Origin: Chloroflexota bacterium | Lineage (GTDB): Bacteria; Chloroflexota; Anaerolineae; Anaerolineales; Anaerolineaceae | DNA: 43,167 bases | Assembly (NCBI GenBank): GCA_012522475.1 | Contig: JAAYKH010000054.1 | Span: 1 to 43,167, forward strand | Direction of reading: 5' to 3' | Shown here: piece by piece, positions 28,393-35,697 of the stretch | Position numbering within the stretch: position 1 is the stretch's first letter | How the letters are laid out: each line of letters begins with the position of its first letter | Position numbers and translations under genes: made by a program | Notes under the pieces: model-generated | Database searches by the model: none | What the model was told of the DNA's origin: nothing | What the model saw: only the letters and a program-made list of their open reading frames with translations

Positions 28393-28608
28393 TCCTATTT
28401 CCTTGTGTGGTTGTAATAAATAAGCTCACAGCCAGCCGGGCAGATTAAGTATACCGGGAAAGCCCTTAATGTCATTTAATCCGGCCAACTTCTTTTTACT
28501 GGAGCAAAATTTTAGCAATTTGCCTCATCCATAACTGGGCAGAAGGTTTTTGTCCCAAGTTTCAGCGGGTAGAATTAAACCCACACACGTTAAAAAGAAA
28601 GGAGAACC

Positions 28609-29430
28609 TTGAATAAAAAAATCACCACCAATGATGGTTACGAGATTCCTATCCTGGGACTTGGAACCTACCTGTCGATGGGCCGAGATTGTGAACACGC
28701 GGTGGAATTCGCCCTCTCGCATGGCTACGACCACATTGATACAGCCCAGGGCTACAATAACGAAAAGGAAGTGGGTCAAGGCTGGAAGGCCAGCGGTCGC
28801 TCGCGAGAAGGTATTTACATCACCACAAAAATCAGCACCTCCAACCAGGGGTATGAAAAAAGTATGCGCTCGTTAGAAAAAAGTCTGAAAGCGCTGCAAA
28901 CAGACTACGTCGACTTGCTGCTGATTCACTGGCCTAACCTGTCAAATATCGAACGTACCTTTGAAACCTGGCAGGCGATGGTTGAAATGCAAGCGCAGGG
29001 TATGACCCGCAGTATTGGTGTCAGCAACTTCCCCATTGACTTACTTAAAGACTTGTTGGTCAGAACCGAAGTCGTCCCCGCAATTAACCAGGTTGAATTC
29101 CACCCCTTCCTGTATCAACAGGAGCTTTTGGCCTATTGTCGAGAAAAAGGAATCCAAATTGAAGCCTATAGCCCAATTGCCAGGACAAAATTTTTTGACC
29201 ACGAACAACTGGTGAAAATTGCTAAGAAATATGCTAAAACCCCCGCCCAGGTGATGCTGGCCTGGTTGATCAACCATAACCTGGTGGTCATCCCCAAATC
29301 AAACCACGAGACGCGGATTTTGGAGAACGCGGACATCTTCTTCCAATTTGAGGCTGAAGACATGAAAGTCCTGGATAACCTCCTCCCTCAAAGTCGAGTC
29401 GTTCAAGAACCGCGTTTATTTAAGGACTAG
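28609..29430 (+). CDS. Aldo/keto reductase, AKR5-like
   Basis: 273-aa NADPH-dependent reductase of the 2,5-diketo-D-gluconate reductase type. The tetrad is visible: HIDTAQGYNNEKEVG (Asp, Tyr), ITTKI (Lys) and LLIHWPN (His). GVSNFPIDLLKDLL, NQVEFHPFLYQQELL and VVIPKSNHETRILEN are family signatures. The start is TTG at 28609, supported by AAAGGAG four bases upstream; no ATG or GTG fits. It is distinct in sequence from the Kv-beta-like enzyme at 17 kb. Confidence 0.92.
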   Translation: MNKKITTNDGYEIPILGLGTYLSMGRDCEHAVEFALSHGYDHIDTAQGYNNEKEVGQGWKASGRSREGIYITTKISTSNQGYEKSMRSLEKSLKALQTDYVDLLLIHWPNLSNIERTFETWQAMVEMQAQGMTRSIGVSNFPIDLLKDLLVRTEVVPAINQVEFHPFLYQQELLAYCREKGIQIEAYSPIARTKFFDHEQLVKIAKKYAKTPAQVMLAWLINHNLVVIPKSNHETRILENADIFFQFEAEDMKVLDNLLPQSRVVQEPRLFKD

Positions 29431-29523
29431 GGTAACCCCTTCAGGGCAGGCTAAATATGCCTGCGATGTTTAAAATTATTGTGTAAACCTTAAAAGTGGG
29501 TACCACAACGAGTGCCCACTGAC

Positions 29524-29557
29524 CAAAAAATCAGGCCGTGAAACTTCACGGCCTGAT
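29524..29557 (-). terminator. Intrinsic terminator of the SWIM gene
   Basis: ATCAGGCCGTGAA (29530-29542) and TTCACGGCCTGAT (29545-29557) form a perfect 13-bp stem. Read on the minus strand it is followed by a run of T (29524-29529), so it ends the leftward SWIM gene; it may also act on the rightward aldo/keto reductase transcript. Confidence 0.85.
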
Positions 29558-29585
29558 GCTTTACCAATGTTTGAGAAATGCGAAA

Positions 29586-29828
29586 TCAGTCTTCACGGGC
29601 GATATCGACCATCTGGTCAAGAATCGTTTCAAGTGCCATGGTATGGCTGCAACGTCCACGGGAATGAAAGAATTCACAGGTACAGCCCCAGTTACCCTCA
29701 TTATAGGTTACCGTATGGTCGCTATGATTGCCGGTAAAAATAACCTTAAATTGCTTAAATTGAATCCGATCACGTTCCTCTGCGTAACGTTTAGCTTTCT
29801 CCATTTTTCCGATCATTCCATAGTCCAT
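29586..29828 (-). CDS. Small SWIM zinc-finger protein
   Basis: 80-aa protein ending in a SWIM zinc finger: CTCEFFHSRGRCSH gives CxC-X8-CxH. The N-terminal part is basic and helical (MEKAKRYAEERDRIQFKQF), followed by a beta hairpin with NEGNWGCTC. SWIM fingers bind DNA or proteins and usually occur inside Swi2/Snf2 or transposase proteins, so a free-standing one is less common. The frame is open to 29984, but a hairpin terminator at 29861-29892 lies inside that extension, and ATG 29828 has an AAAGGA SD, so the short form is chosen. Confidence 0.75.
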   Translation of the reverse strand: MDYGMIGKMEKAKRYAEERDRIQFKQFKVIFTGNHSDHTVTYNEGNWGCTCEFFHSRGRCSHTMALETILDQMVDIARED

Positions 29829-29860
29829 GGCACGCTTTTCCTTTCTAAAGGGGGGATATA

Positions 29861-29892
29861 AAAAAGAGCACGCGCGGTATACCCGGCGTGCT
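29861..29892 (-). terminator. Intrinsic terminator after the RimI-like gene
   Basis: AGCACGC (29867-29873) and GCGTGCT (29886-29892) pair, with further pairing inside around GGTATACC; on the minus strand it is followed by a T run (29861-29865). Confidence 0.7.
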
Positions 29893-29980
29893 AATGTTTT
29901 TGTTTTCGGTTCAATTTTTGCATATGTACCTTTTGCACACAGCTTTATTAACCTGAGTATAAGCCCAGTTGGCGGTAAAG

Positions 29981-30424
29981 TCAACGCTGCTTTTCAAGCA
30001 CGAGGGCGTCTTCACCACCCACATAGTACTTCTCCCAGCGGTTAATGATGGTATAACCCTGCCTTTCGTACAGGCAAATGGCGGGTCGATTGGATGCTCG
30101 TACACTGAGCCGGATGATGGGTAAGTTAAGGTCTTGTTCGCAGTGCTCAAGCAGTGTCAGGGCAATACCGCGCCGGCGATGTTCTGGTAACACACCCAGT
30201 GTGGTCACCCAGCCGACGCCTCGGTTTTCATCGCGTTGACCGCCGATGAACCCCACCATCTGCACACCGACAACGGCCTTTAAACGCACCATATCAGGCA
30301 GAGTCAGCGTGCCGATCAGGTCCCAAAAGGGCCACAAATCTTCTGGTGGGAAACAAGCCCGTTCCAGCAGGGTTAGCTGGGCATAATCGCGCCAATTGGC
30401 AACTTGAATGGAATAACTTCTCAT
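29981..30424 (-). CDS. RimI-like GNAT acetyltransferase
   Basis: 147-aa single-domain GNAT protein. The acetyl-CoA loop is LGVLPEHRRRGIALTLLEHC (about residues 76-95), and LSVRASNRPAICLYERQGY is the strand-turn-helix typical of RimI-type protein N-alpha-acetyltransferases. The substrate could be a ribosomal protein or another N-terminus; this is not shown. A terminator hairpin follows 90 bp after the stop, so it is monocistronic. Confidence 0.85.
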   Translation of the reverse strand: MRSYSIQVANWRDYAQLTLLERACFPPEDLWPFWDLIGTLTLPDMVRLKAVVGVQMVGFIGGQRDENRGVGWVTTLGVLPEHRRRGIALTLLEHCEQDLNLPIIRLSVRASNRPAICLYERQGYTIINRWEKYYVGGEDALVLEKQR

Positions 30425-30635
30425 ACTGAAACTTATGCTACCTTACGCGTCGGTAAGTGGTTTTTTGAGGGCCAATGATACGCCTGCAATGGATGACAAA
30501 ACCATTATACCTTGATCATTTAAACCATCAGGCCGCTGAATTTTCTTGACCGAAACCAGGTAAAATTTAGTATAGATCATCGCGTTCAAGGAACTTGTGG
30601 AAATAACGGCGAGCGCCAGAAAAGGCTTGGGACTA

Positions 30636-31466
30636 ATGATGAATACGAACCTGACCATCAACATCGAACAGACCGAAAAGACCCTGACCGGGTTCATTCG
30701 GGGTGAATTGGCCCGAGCCGGGTTTCAACGTGCTTTGCTGGGCGTCTCGGGTGGGCTGGATTCGGCGGTCAGCCTGTACTTATGTGCTAAAGCTCTTGGC
30801 CCCGAAAATGTCCTGGCGGCCCGTCTGCCTTACAAGACCTCCCCACCGCACACCCTGGCTGACGCCCAGACGATGATCGATGCTCTTGGCGCCCGCTCGC
30901 TGACGGTAGAGATCACCCCCATGGTCGACCCTTTAATCGCGCGCTTTCCCGAGATGAATTCGTTGCGGGCGGGCAATATCATGGCGCGTATGCGCATGAT
31001 CGTGTTATTCGACCAATCTGTAGCTTTCAACGGGTTGGTGGTGGGTGCCAGCAATAAAACAGAACTGCTCCTGGGTTATACGACCATCCACGGCGATTCA
31101 GCCGTGGCCCTGCAACCGCTGGGCGACCTGTATAAAACCCAGGTGCGCCAGCTGGCTCGGCATCTGGGTGTACCGGATGCGGTGATCAACAAAGCGCCCT
31201 CGGCTGACCTGTGGGAGGGTCAGACCGATGAAAACGAGCTGGGGTTCACCTATGATGAGGTTGACCGGCTGCTGCATTTGCTGATCGAACGGGGTTATAG
31301 CCCCGAAGCCTGTATCGAACATGGCTTTGAGCGTAATTTCGTCGAGCGGGTGGTGCGCAGGGTCCGCCAGAACCAATTCAAGCGCGTTATGCCGCCCATC
31401 GGCTGGCTCTCCGGGGACGCGGATGGCTACAACCTATCAAGCTTGGGAATTTTCGGGCGGAAATAG
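30636..31466 (+). CDS. nadE: NH3-dependent NAD+ synthetase
   Basis: Makes NAD+ from nicotinate adenine dinucleotide, ATP and ammonia. 276 aa, the length of the ammonia-dependent form, with no glutaminase domain. The PP-loop GVSGGLDSAV (about residues 36-45), VVGASNKTELLLGYTTIHGD and QPLGDLYKTQVRQLA are clear. GAPSADLW-like substrate contacts appear as NKAPSADLWEGQTDENELG. Two adjacent ATG codons (30636, 30639) follow TTGGGA; a GTG at 30597 is in frame but poorly placed. Its last 30 bp overlap the convergent rnhB gene. Confidence 0.93.
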   Translation: MMNTNLTINIEQTEKTLTGFIRGELARAGFQRALLGVSGGLDSAVSLYLCAKALGPENVLAARLPYKTSPPHTLADAQTMIDALGARSLTVEITPMVDPLIARFPEMNSLRAGNIMARMRMIVLFDQSVAFNGLVVGASNKTELLLGYTTIHGDSAVALQPLGDLYKTQVRQLARHLGVPDAVINKAPSADLWEGQTDENELGFTYDEVDRLLHLLIERGYSPEACIEHGFERNFVERVVRRVRQNQFKRVMPPIGWLSGDADGYNLSSLGIFGRK

Positions 31467-32126
31467 GGAATCAAACTCAGCTACCGGCGCAAAGCTGCGG
31501 CGGTGAACCGTGCAGGGCCCCAATTCGCGGATGGCCTGGCGATGCGCAAGGGTGCCGTAACCCTTGTTACGGGCAAAGCCATACCCGGGGTAAGTTTGCG
31601 CCAGCTCAATCAGCAGGGCATCCCGAGCGGTCTTGGCCAGAACAGACGCGGCCGCGATCGACAGCGAGCGTGCATCACCTTTAGTCAGGGAGGTTTGCGG
31701 CAGGTCCACATTGGGCAGGGTAATGTAATCCACCAGCAAGTGCTCAGATGTCATCTTCAAAGAATCCAGCGCCCGCGCGGCTGCTAATCGGGTAGCTGGG
31801 GCAATGCCCAGCTGATCGATTTCCTCTGGCGTAGCCAGACCCAATCCACAGGCCAGTGCAAACGCTTTAACCTCCGTTGCCCAGCGCTTGCGCTCATTTG
31901 GTTGCATAACCTTAGAATCGCGAATGCCGCTCAGCCGTGTCATTAAATCGGGTAGGTCATTTGGCAGTATCACCGCACCAACAGCTACTGGCCCGGCCAG
32001 CGCGCCGCGTCCGGCTTCATCGATGCCAGCCACCAACCGGACGCCCCTTTCCCAAAGTGCGTTTTCAAAGGAAAGGTTCGGCCGTTCGGGCAACAGCGCC
32101 GGGTCGAATTTAACCCTAGGCGCCAT
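31437..32126 (-). CDS. rnhB: Ribonuclease HII
   Basis: Cuts RNA in RNA-DNA hybrids, including single ribonucleotides in DNA. 229 aa. The signature AGIDEAGRGALAGPVAVGAV (Asp36, Glu37) and GIRDSK (Asp70) start the active site, and AAASVLAKTARDAL and YGFARNKGYGTLAH are conserved family segments. It overlaps the upstream glycosyltransferase gene by 11 bp, which implies one transcript, and overlaps nadE tail to tail. Confidence 0.95.
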   Translation of the reverse strand: MAPRVKFDPALLPERPNLSFENALWERGVRLVAGIDEAGRGALAGPVAVGAVILPNDLPDLMTRLSGIRDSKVMQPNERKRWATEVKAFALACGLGLATPEEIDQLGIAPATRLAAARALDSLKMTSEHLLVDYITLPNVDLPQTSLTKGDARSLSIAAASVLAKTARDALLIELAQTYPGYGFARNKGYGTLAHRQAIRELGPCTVHRRSFAPVAEFDSLFPPENSQA

Positions 32127-32841
32127 ACCGTCCCCGTCTGGCGTTTGACCTTATCTTCAGCAAATCCAGGCCCATCTGCAATGAATCCTGCACCAGGCGC
32201 ACACGGCTGTCGGGGTCAAAATACCAGTCGATGGCCACCTCTTGCAGGCTGTAGCCTCTCTTCCGGGCGATGAACAGGACTTCGGCATCAAAGGACATCC
32301 CGCTCAGGGTTTGCAGGGGGAAGACGGTTTCAACCACTTCCGCGCGAAAGCACTTAAACCCACACTGCGAGTCCTGAATTCCAGGTAATACCAGCCAGCG
32401 CACCATGGCATTAAAAGCCCGCCCGATCAGATGCCGGTATTCCGGTTCATCATAACGCACCGACCCGGGCAATTCCCGCGATCCGATAGCTACATCGACC
32501 TCATACAAAGCGGGGGGAATAAAGCGGTTCACCTGTTCGATTGGCATGGACAAATCGGCGTCACACAAAAAGCGGTACTCCCCTTGTGCCGCCAGCATGC
32601 CACGCTGCACGGCCAGGCCCTTACCGCGTTGTATTTCTGCCAGCACAATTAAATTTGGCATACGTTCCTGGAAGGCCTGTGCTACCGCCAATGTGTCATC
32701 ATGGCTGCCGTTTTCAATCACCAAAACCTCGGCTGAATAATCCTGATGCGCAAGGAAAGCCTGAATTTTCTCCAGTGATGGTGGCAGGCGTTCAGCTTCG
32801 TTGTGCGCCGGAATGATGATCGAAAGGAAAGGCTTGCTCAC
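32116..32841 (-). CDS. Family 2 glycosyltransferase (dolichyl-phosphate glucosyltransferase-like)
   Basis: GT-A fold sugar transferase of about 241 aa. FLSIIIPAHNEAERLPPSL opens the nucleotide-sugar fold, VLVIENGSHDDTLAVAQ follows, and CDADLSMP supplies the DxD-type metal motif. QDSQCGFKCFRAE and FDAEVLFIARKRGY match the ALG5-like group that moves glucose or a related sugar to a polyprenyl phosphate. No C-terminal membrane segment is seen. GTG 32841 gives the typical MSKPFLSI start after a GGTGA; the frame is open to GTG 32853. It precedes rnhB in one unit. Confidence 0.88.
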   Translation of the reverse strand: MSKPFLSIIIPAHNEAERLPPSLEKIQAFLAHQDYSAEVLVIENGSHDDTLAVAQAFQERMPNLIVLAEIQRGKGLAVQRGMLAAQGEYRFLCDADLSMPIEQVNRFIPPALYEVDVAIGSRELPGSVRYDEPEYRHLIGRAFNAMVRWLVLPGIQDSQCGFKCFRAEVVETVFPLQTLSGMSFDAEVLFIARKRGYSLQEVAIDWYFDPDSRVRLVQDSLQMGLDLLKIRSNARRGRYGA

Positions 32842-32934
32842 ATGTTCACCCACAAATTAACAAGAATAGCAGCGATAAAAAAATGGTCAGGGAGTGCTGG
32901 TAGCCAGCCCGCTCACCGATCCATTTATCAACAG

Positions 32935-33008
32935 TCGGGGTGGGCGGACTTGAACCGCCGACCTCCGCGTCCCAAACGCGGCGCGCTAGCCGTCTGCGCT
33001 ACACCCCG
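32935..33008 (-). tRNA. tRNA-Pro (anticodon UGG)
   Basis: A 74-base cloverleaf on the minus strand: acceptor CGGGGTG pairs with CACCCCG, discriminator A; D arm GCGC/GCGC; anticodon stem CCGCG/CGCGG with loop TTTGGGA, anticodon TGG; T arm GGCGG-TTCAAGT-CCGCC. CCA is not encoded. C at position 1 with G at 72 is typical of bacterial tRNA-Pro. Confidence 0.96.
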
Positions 33009-33017
33009 GTAGATAAG

Positions 33018-33047
33018 AGTATAATCCGAATCATGGACAAACGTCAA
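33018..33047 (-). promoter_or_regulatory. tRNA-Pro promoter, overlapping the divergent esterase promoter
   Basis: On the minus strand TTGACG (33042-33047), 18-bp spacer, TATACT (33018-33023), ending 9 bases before the tRNA 5' end. It overlaps the plus-strand TATAAT at 33020-33025, and its -35 lies inside the esterase coding region. Confidence 0.75.
33020..33025 (+). promoter_or_regulatory. -10 box for a leaderless esterase mRNA
   Basis: Exact TATAAT with 7 bases to ATG 33033; no SD is possible in that distance. It overlaps the divergent tRNA -10 box. Confidence 0.6.
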
Positions 33048-33962
33048 GATCCGCAACGCGTCCTTTTTCAAGCTGTGATTCTCATAGTTTTTTCTGTTTT
33101 GCTCCTGATTGTTCTGGCGGCTTGCCAGGGGGATTTCAACCCCGATTCGCTTGAGCCGACCACATCAATCTCTACCCGCGTAACCGACACGCCTGCCGCG
33201 TTGATTGCGACCGCATTTGCCCCAACGACTCAAAAACCAACCCCCTCGCCTGATGTTGAATGCCGCAGCGCTGGTGGGACTGTTCTCAGCGAGTCTTTGT
33301 TTAGCGAACAGTTGGGAGAGGAACTTCGCTTCCAGGTTTACCTCCCGCCCTGTTATGAAGAGGACGTTGAAATTTATTACCCGGTCACTTATTTGCTGCA
33401 CGGCCTGTCCTATGCCGAGGACCAATGGCTGCGTTTAGGTGTAGCTGAACAGATGGACGCGTTGATTGCCGAGGGTCGTATTGCTCCGTTTATCATTGTC
33501 TTGCCCGGCGAAAGCCGTTTCCAACTGCCGCCGCATTCAGCCTTTCCCGATGCCCTGGGGGAGGAGTTAATCCCGTGGGTTGATCAGCATTACCGTACCT
33601 TGCCCGAAAAACCCTACCGGGTCATTGCCGGGCTTTCCCGCGGCGCGGCATGGGCGGTGCACATCGGGTTTCTGAACCCCCAGCTCTTCAGCCGCGTGGG
33701 GGCGCACAGTCTGCCCCTGTTTAGCTCCGACAGCAGCAAGCTGAACACGTGGCTGGCAGAAATACCCGTCGAGGAACTGCCCTGGTTTTTTATTGATATT
33801 GGGCGGACAGATCCTGAACGTTGGTCTGCTCAAGATTTTGCCGACCGGTTGAACACCCATCACATCCCCCACACCTGGTATTTGTTCAACGATGGTCACA
33901 CCGAAACATACTGGTCATCGCATCTTAAGCTATACCTGCATTGGTACGCACTTGATTGGTGA
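33033..33962 (+). CDS. Lipoprotein esterase, alpha/beta hydrolase of the putative-esterase family
   Basis: 309-aa surface lipoprotein. A hydrophobic signal ends in the lipobox LAAC (Cys31); a Thr/Pro-rich linker (about 42-74) leads to the hydrolase domain. YLLHGLSYAEDQW supplies the HG oxyanion loop, GLSRG holds the catalytic Ser202, DIGRTD (about 255-260) fits the acid and NDGHTE the His289. The family includes esterase D and feruloyl-esterase-like enzymes. The frame is open to 32940, but that extension runs through the tRNA and is rejected. ATG 33033 is 7 bases past a TATAAT. Confidence 0.87.
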   Translation: MDKRQDPQRVLFQAVILIVFSVLLLIVLAACQGDFNPDSLEPTTSISTRVTDTPAALIATAFAPTTQKPTPSPDVECRSAGGTVLSESLFSEQLGEELRFQVYLPPCYEEDVEIYYPVTYLLHGLSYAEDQWLRLGVAEQMDALIAEGRIAPFIIVLPGESRFQLPPHSAFPDALGEELIPWVDQHYRTLPEKPYRVIAGLSRGAAWAVHIGFLNPQLFSRVGAHSLPLFSSDSSKLNTWLAEIPVEELPWFFIDIGRTDPERWSAQDFADRLNTHHIPHTWYLFNDGHTETYWSSHLKLYLHWYALDW

Positions 33963-33993
33963 AAATATTTTTAAAAATCAAGTAAAATAAACG

Positions 33994-33999
33994 TATACT
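33994..33999 (+). promoter_or_regulatory. -10 box of the ssb operon
   Basis: TATACT 27 bases ahead of the ssb ATG, followed by the SD GGAAAGGGA (34012-34020). No strong -35. Confidence 0.45.
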
Positions 34000-34026
34000 C
34001 ACACACAATCAGGAAAGGGAACACAC

Positions 34027-34452
34027 ATGTATCAACAAATCATCATCGTTGGGTATTTAGGCAGTGATCCAGACATGCGCTTCACGCCTAATGGCCAGGC
34101 CGTCACCAGCTTTTCAGTTGCCACCTCTAACAAATATACCAGTAATACCGGGCAGCGAGTTGATGAGACCACCTGGTTCCGCGTTTCTGTTTGGGGGTCT
34201 CAGGCGGAATCTTGTAATCAATACCTGGCCAAGGGCCGACCGGTCATGGTCATTGGTCGATTGCGACCGGACCCGCAGACTGGCAACCCCAGGATTTTCA
34301 ACCGCCAGGATGGAACACCAGCCGCATCCTTTGAAATCACAGCACAGCAGGTCAAATTCCTGCCCGGCGGCAGCCGAGGCGCTGGTGGTTACGAGGATGA
34401 TTTCGGTAACGAGCAAGGAGCCCCTGCTGAAGACGACGTCATTCCCTTCTAA
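34027..34452 (+). CDS. ssb: Single-stranded DNA-binding protein
   Basis: 141-aa OB-fold protein that coats single-stranded DNA in replication and repair. IIIVGYLGSDPDMRFTPNGQ, then VTSFSVATSNKY and WFRVSVWGSQAE form the OB fold; a Gly-rich linker leads to the acidic tail EDDVIPF, the tip that recruits partner proteins. It is not beside rpsF/rpsR but heads an operon with a DUF3467 gene 11 bp later and a translin gene. Confidence 0.96.
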   Translation: MYQQIIIVGYLGSDPDMRFTPNGQAVTSFSVATSNKYTSNTGQRVDETTWFRVSVWGSQAESCNQYLAKGRPVMVIGRLRPDPQTGNPRIFNRQDGTPAASFEITAQQVKFLPGGSRGAGGYEDDFGNEQGAPAEDDVIPF

Positions 34453-34463
34453 CCGGAGCGTTT

Positions 34464-34775
34464 ATGTCCCAAAAACCCATCCCCGACTTTAAAATACCGG
34501 AGGACCTGGAAGCTCAGTATGTAAATTTCGTCCGGATTGCTCACACCCCATCAGAATTTATCTTCGACTTCTCCCTTCTTTTGCCCGGTATTGTTAAACC
34601 AGAGGTGAATTCTCGCCTGGTGATGGCGCCCACAGCAGCTAAATTGTTCCTGAGAGCCCTGACTGAAAACCTCAAGCGCTACGAGACCAATTTTGGTGAG
34701 ATTGCCGCCCCGGGCAGCCATTCACTGGCTGACGATTTGTTCCGTTCTACCGATCAACCTGATGAAGGCAACTAA
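34464..34775 (+). CDS. DUF3467 family protein
   Basis: 103-aa protein. QYVNFVRIAHTPSEFIFDF, then RLVMAPTAAKLFLRALTENL and YETNFGEI match DUF3467 over its full length. Function is unknown. It starts 11 bp after ssb, and its TAA overlaps the ATG of the translin gene by one base (TAATG), so it is co-expressed with both. This position suggests a nucleic-acid-linked role; that is inference. Confidence 0.85.
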   Translation: MSQKPIPDFKIPEDLEAQYVNFVRIAHTPSEFIFDFSLLLPGIVKPEVNSRLVMAPTAAKLFLRALTENLKRYETNFGEIAAPGSHSLADDLFRSTDQPDEGN

Positions 34776-35428
34776 TGGATAATTACCTGGAATCCCTGTC
34801 CGACCGGATCAGAGAGTCATTTGGGCAGAAAAATGAGAAACGAGACAAAGCGCTCACGCAAAGCCGTGAGTTAACCCGGCTGGCTTCTCGCGCCATCCGC
34901 GCTACCCATCGCAACGATACCAACCTGGCTGACGATTACCTTGCCAAGGCCAAACAACTGGCTGACGCGCTGCGAACCGGTTTGGCAGATGAGCCCGATT
35001 TGTATTTTTCCGGTTACACACAGGATGCACTCAAAGAATATTGCGAAGCGCACCTCACCGTGGCAATCATCTTGAATCAGGCGTGCCCTTCCCCGGAATA
35101 CCTGCAGGTTGAATACGCCACCTATCTCAACGGCATGTCTGAGGTGATTGGCGAGCTGCGCCGGCGCATCATGGATCTGATACGCGACGGTCATTCACCC
35201 GAAATCGAACGCTTGTTAGATGTCATGGACGGGATCTTTGCCTTACTGGTCACCATGGACTATCCCGACGCTCTCACCTATGGATTGCGCCGCCGAACCG
35301 ACATTGCTCGCAGCATTATCGAACGTACCCAGGCAGATATCACCATCAGCTACCGGCAACAATTACTTGAAAAACGAATCACTGAGCTTTCAAAGCAGTT
35401 ATCTCAATTTGAAACACTGGATGAATAG
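34775..35428 (+). CDS. Translin family protein
   Basis: 217-aa all-helical protein resembling archaeal and bacterial translin/TRAX. KRDKALTQSRELTRLASRAI and RAIRATHRNDTNLADDYLAK cover the N-terminal helices, YTQDALKEYCEAHL the middle, then EVIGELRRRIMDLIRDG, and MDYPDALTYGLRRRTDIARS matches the C-terminal helix. Translins form octameric rings that bind single-stranded nucleic acid, and TRAX subunits cut RNA; the acidic TRAX residues cannot be checked with certainty here. It is coupled to DUF3467 and ssb and ends at a hairpin overlapping its stop codon. Confidence 0.85.
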   Translation: MDNYLESLSDRIRESFGQKNEKRDKALTQSRELTRLASRAIRATHRNDTNLADDYLAKAKQLADALRTGLADEPDLYFSGYTQDALKEYCEAHLTVAIILNQACPSPEYLQVEYATYLNGMSEVIGELRRRIMDLIRDGHSPEIERLLDVMDGIFALLVTMDYPDALTYGLRRRTDIARSIIERTQADITISYRQQLLEKRITELSKQLSQFETLDE

Positions 35429-35463
35429 CGTTAAGACGCCGTGTGTACAGGCGCCTTAACGCT
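35427..35463 (+). terminator. Hairpin at the end of the ssb operon
   Basis: AGCGTTAAG (35427-35435) pairs with CTTAACGCT (35455-35463), with CGCC/GGCG pairing inside. It overlaps the translin stop. There is no T run, so it may be an mRNA-end stabiliser. A separate perfect hairpin AGGCAGC-TTG-GCTGCCT lies at 35529-35545. Confidence 0.5.
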
Positions 35464-35697
35464 TCATCTGCCAAGGCTTTACGAAAAATTGTAAATAACC
35501 CCTGTTAACGACGGCCATCCCTGGTGCAAGGCAGCTTGGCTGCCTGAACTTCGGACTGATTGTGACTCAAAGCCCGGTTACCAAAGTTGCGTTATAAATT
35601 GAAGCGTTAATGCTCAAATGTCAATGTCAGTAACTTTGTTTTTTTAACGATTCGCCTTTTTACCTAAAAAAGGCTAAACTCTTTGCTGAGGTTATGC

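Noticed and set aside
32940-33032. Upstream extension of the esterase frame
   Set aside because: It reads through the tRNA-Pro gene and would place residues ahead of a proper lipoprotein signal peptide; ATG 33033 fits promoter and signal.
35464-35690. Possible small RNA between the translin and LysM/M23 genes
   Set aside because: Only a short hairpin (35529-35545) and an A/T-rich inverted repeat near 35653-35673; no promoter-terminator pair defines a transcript.
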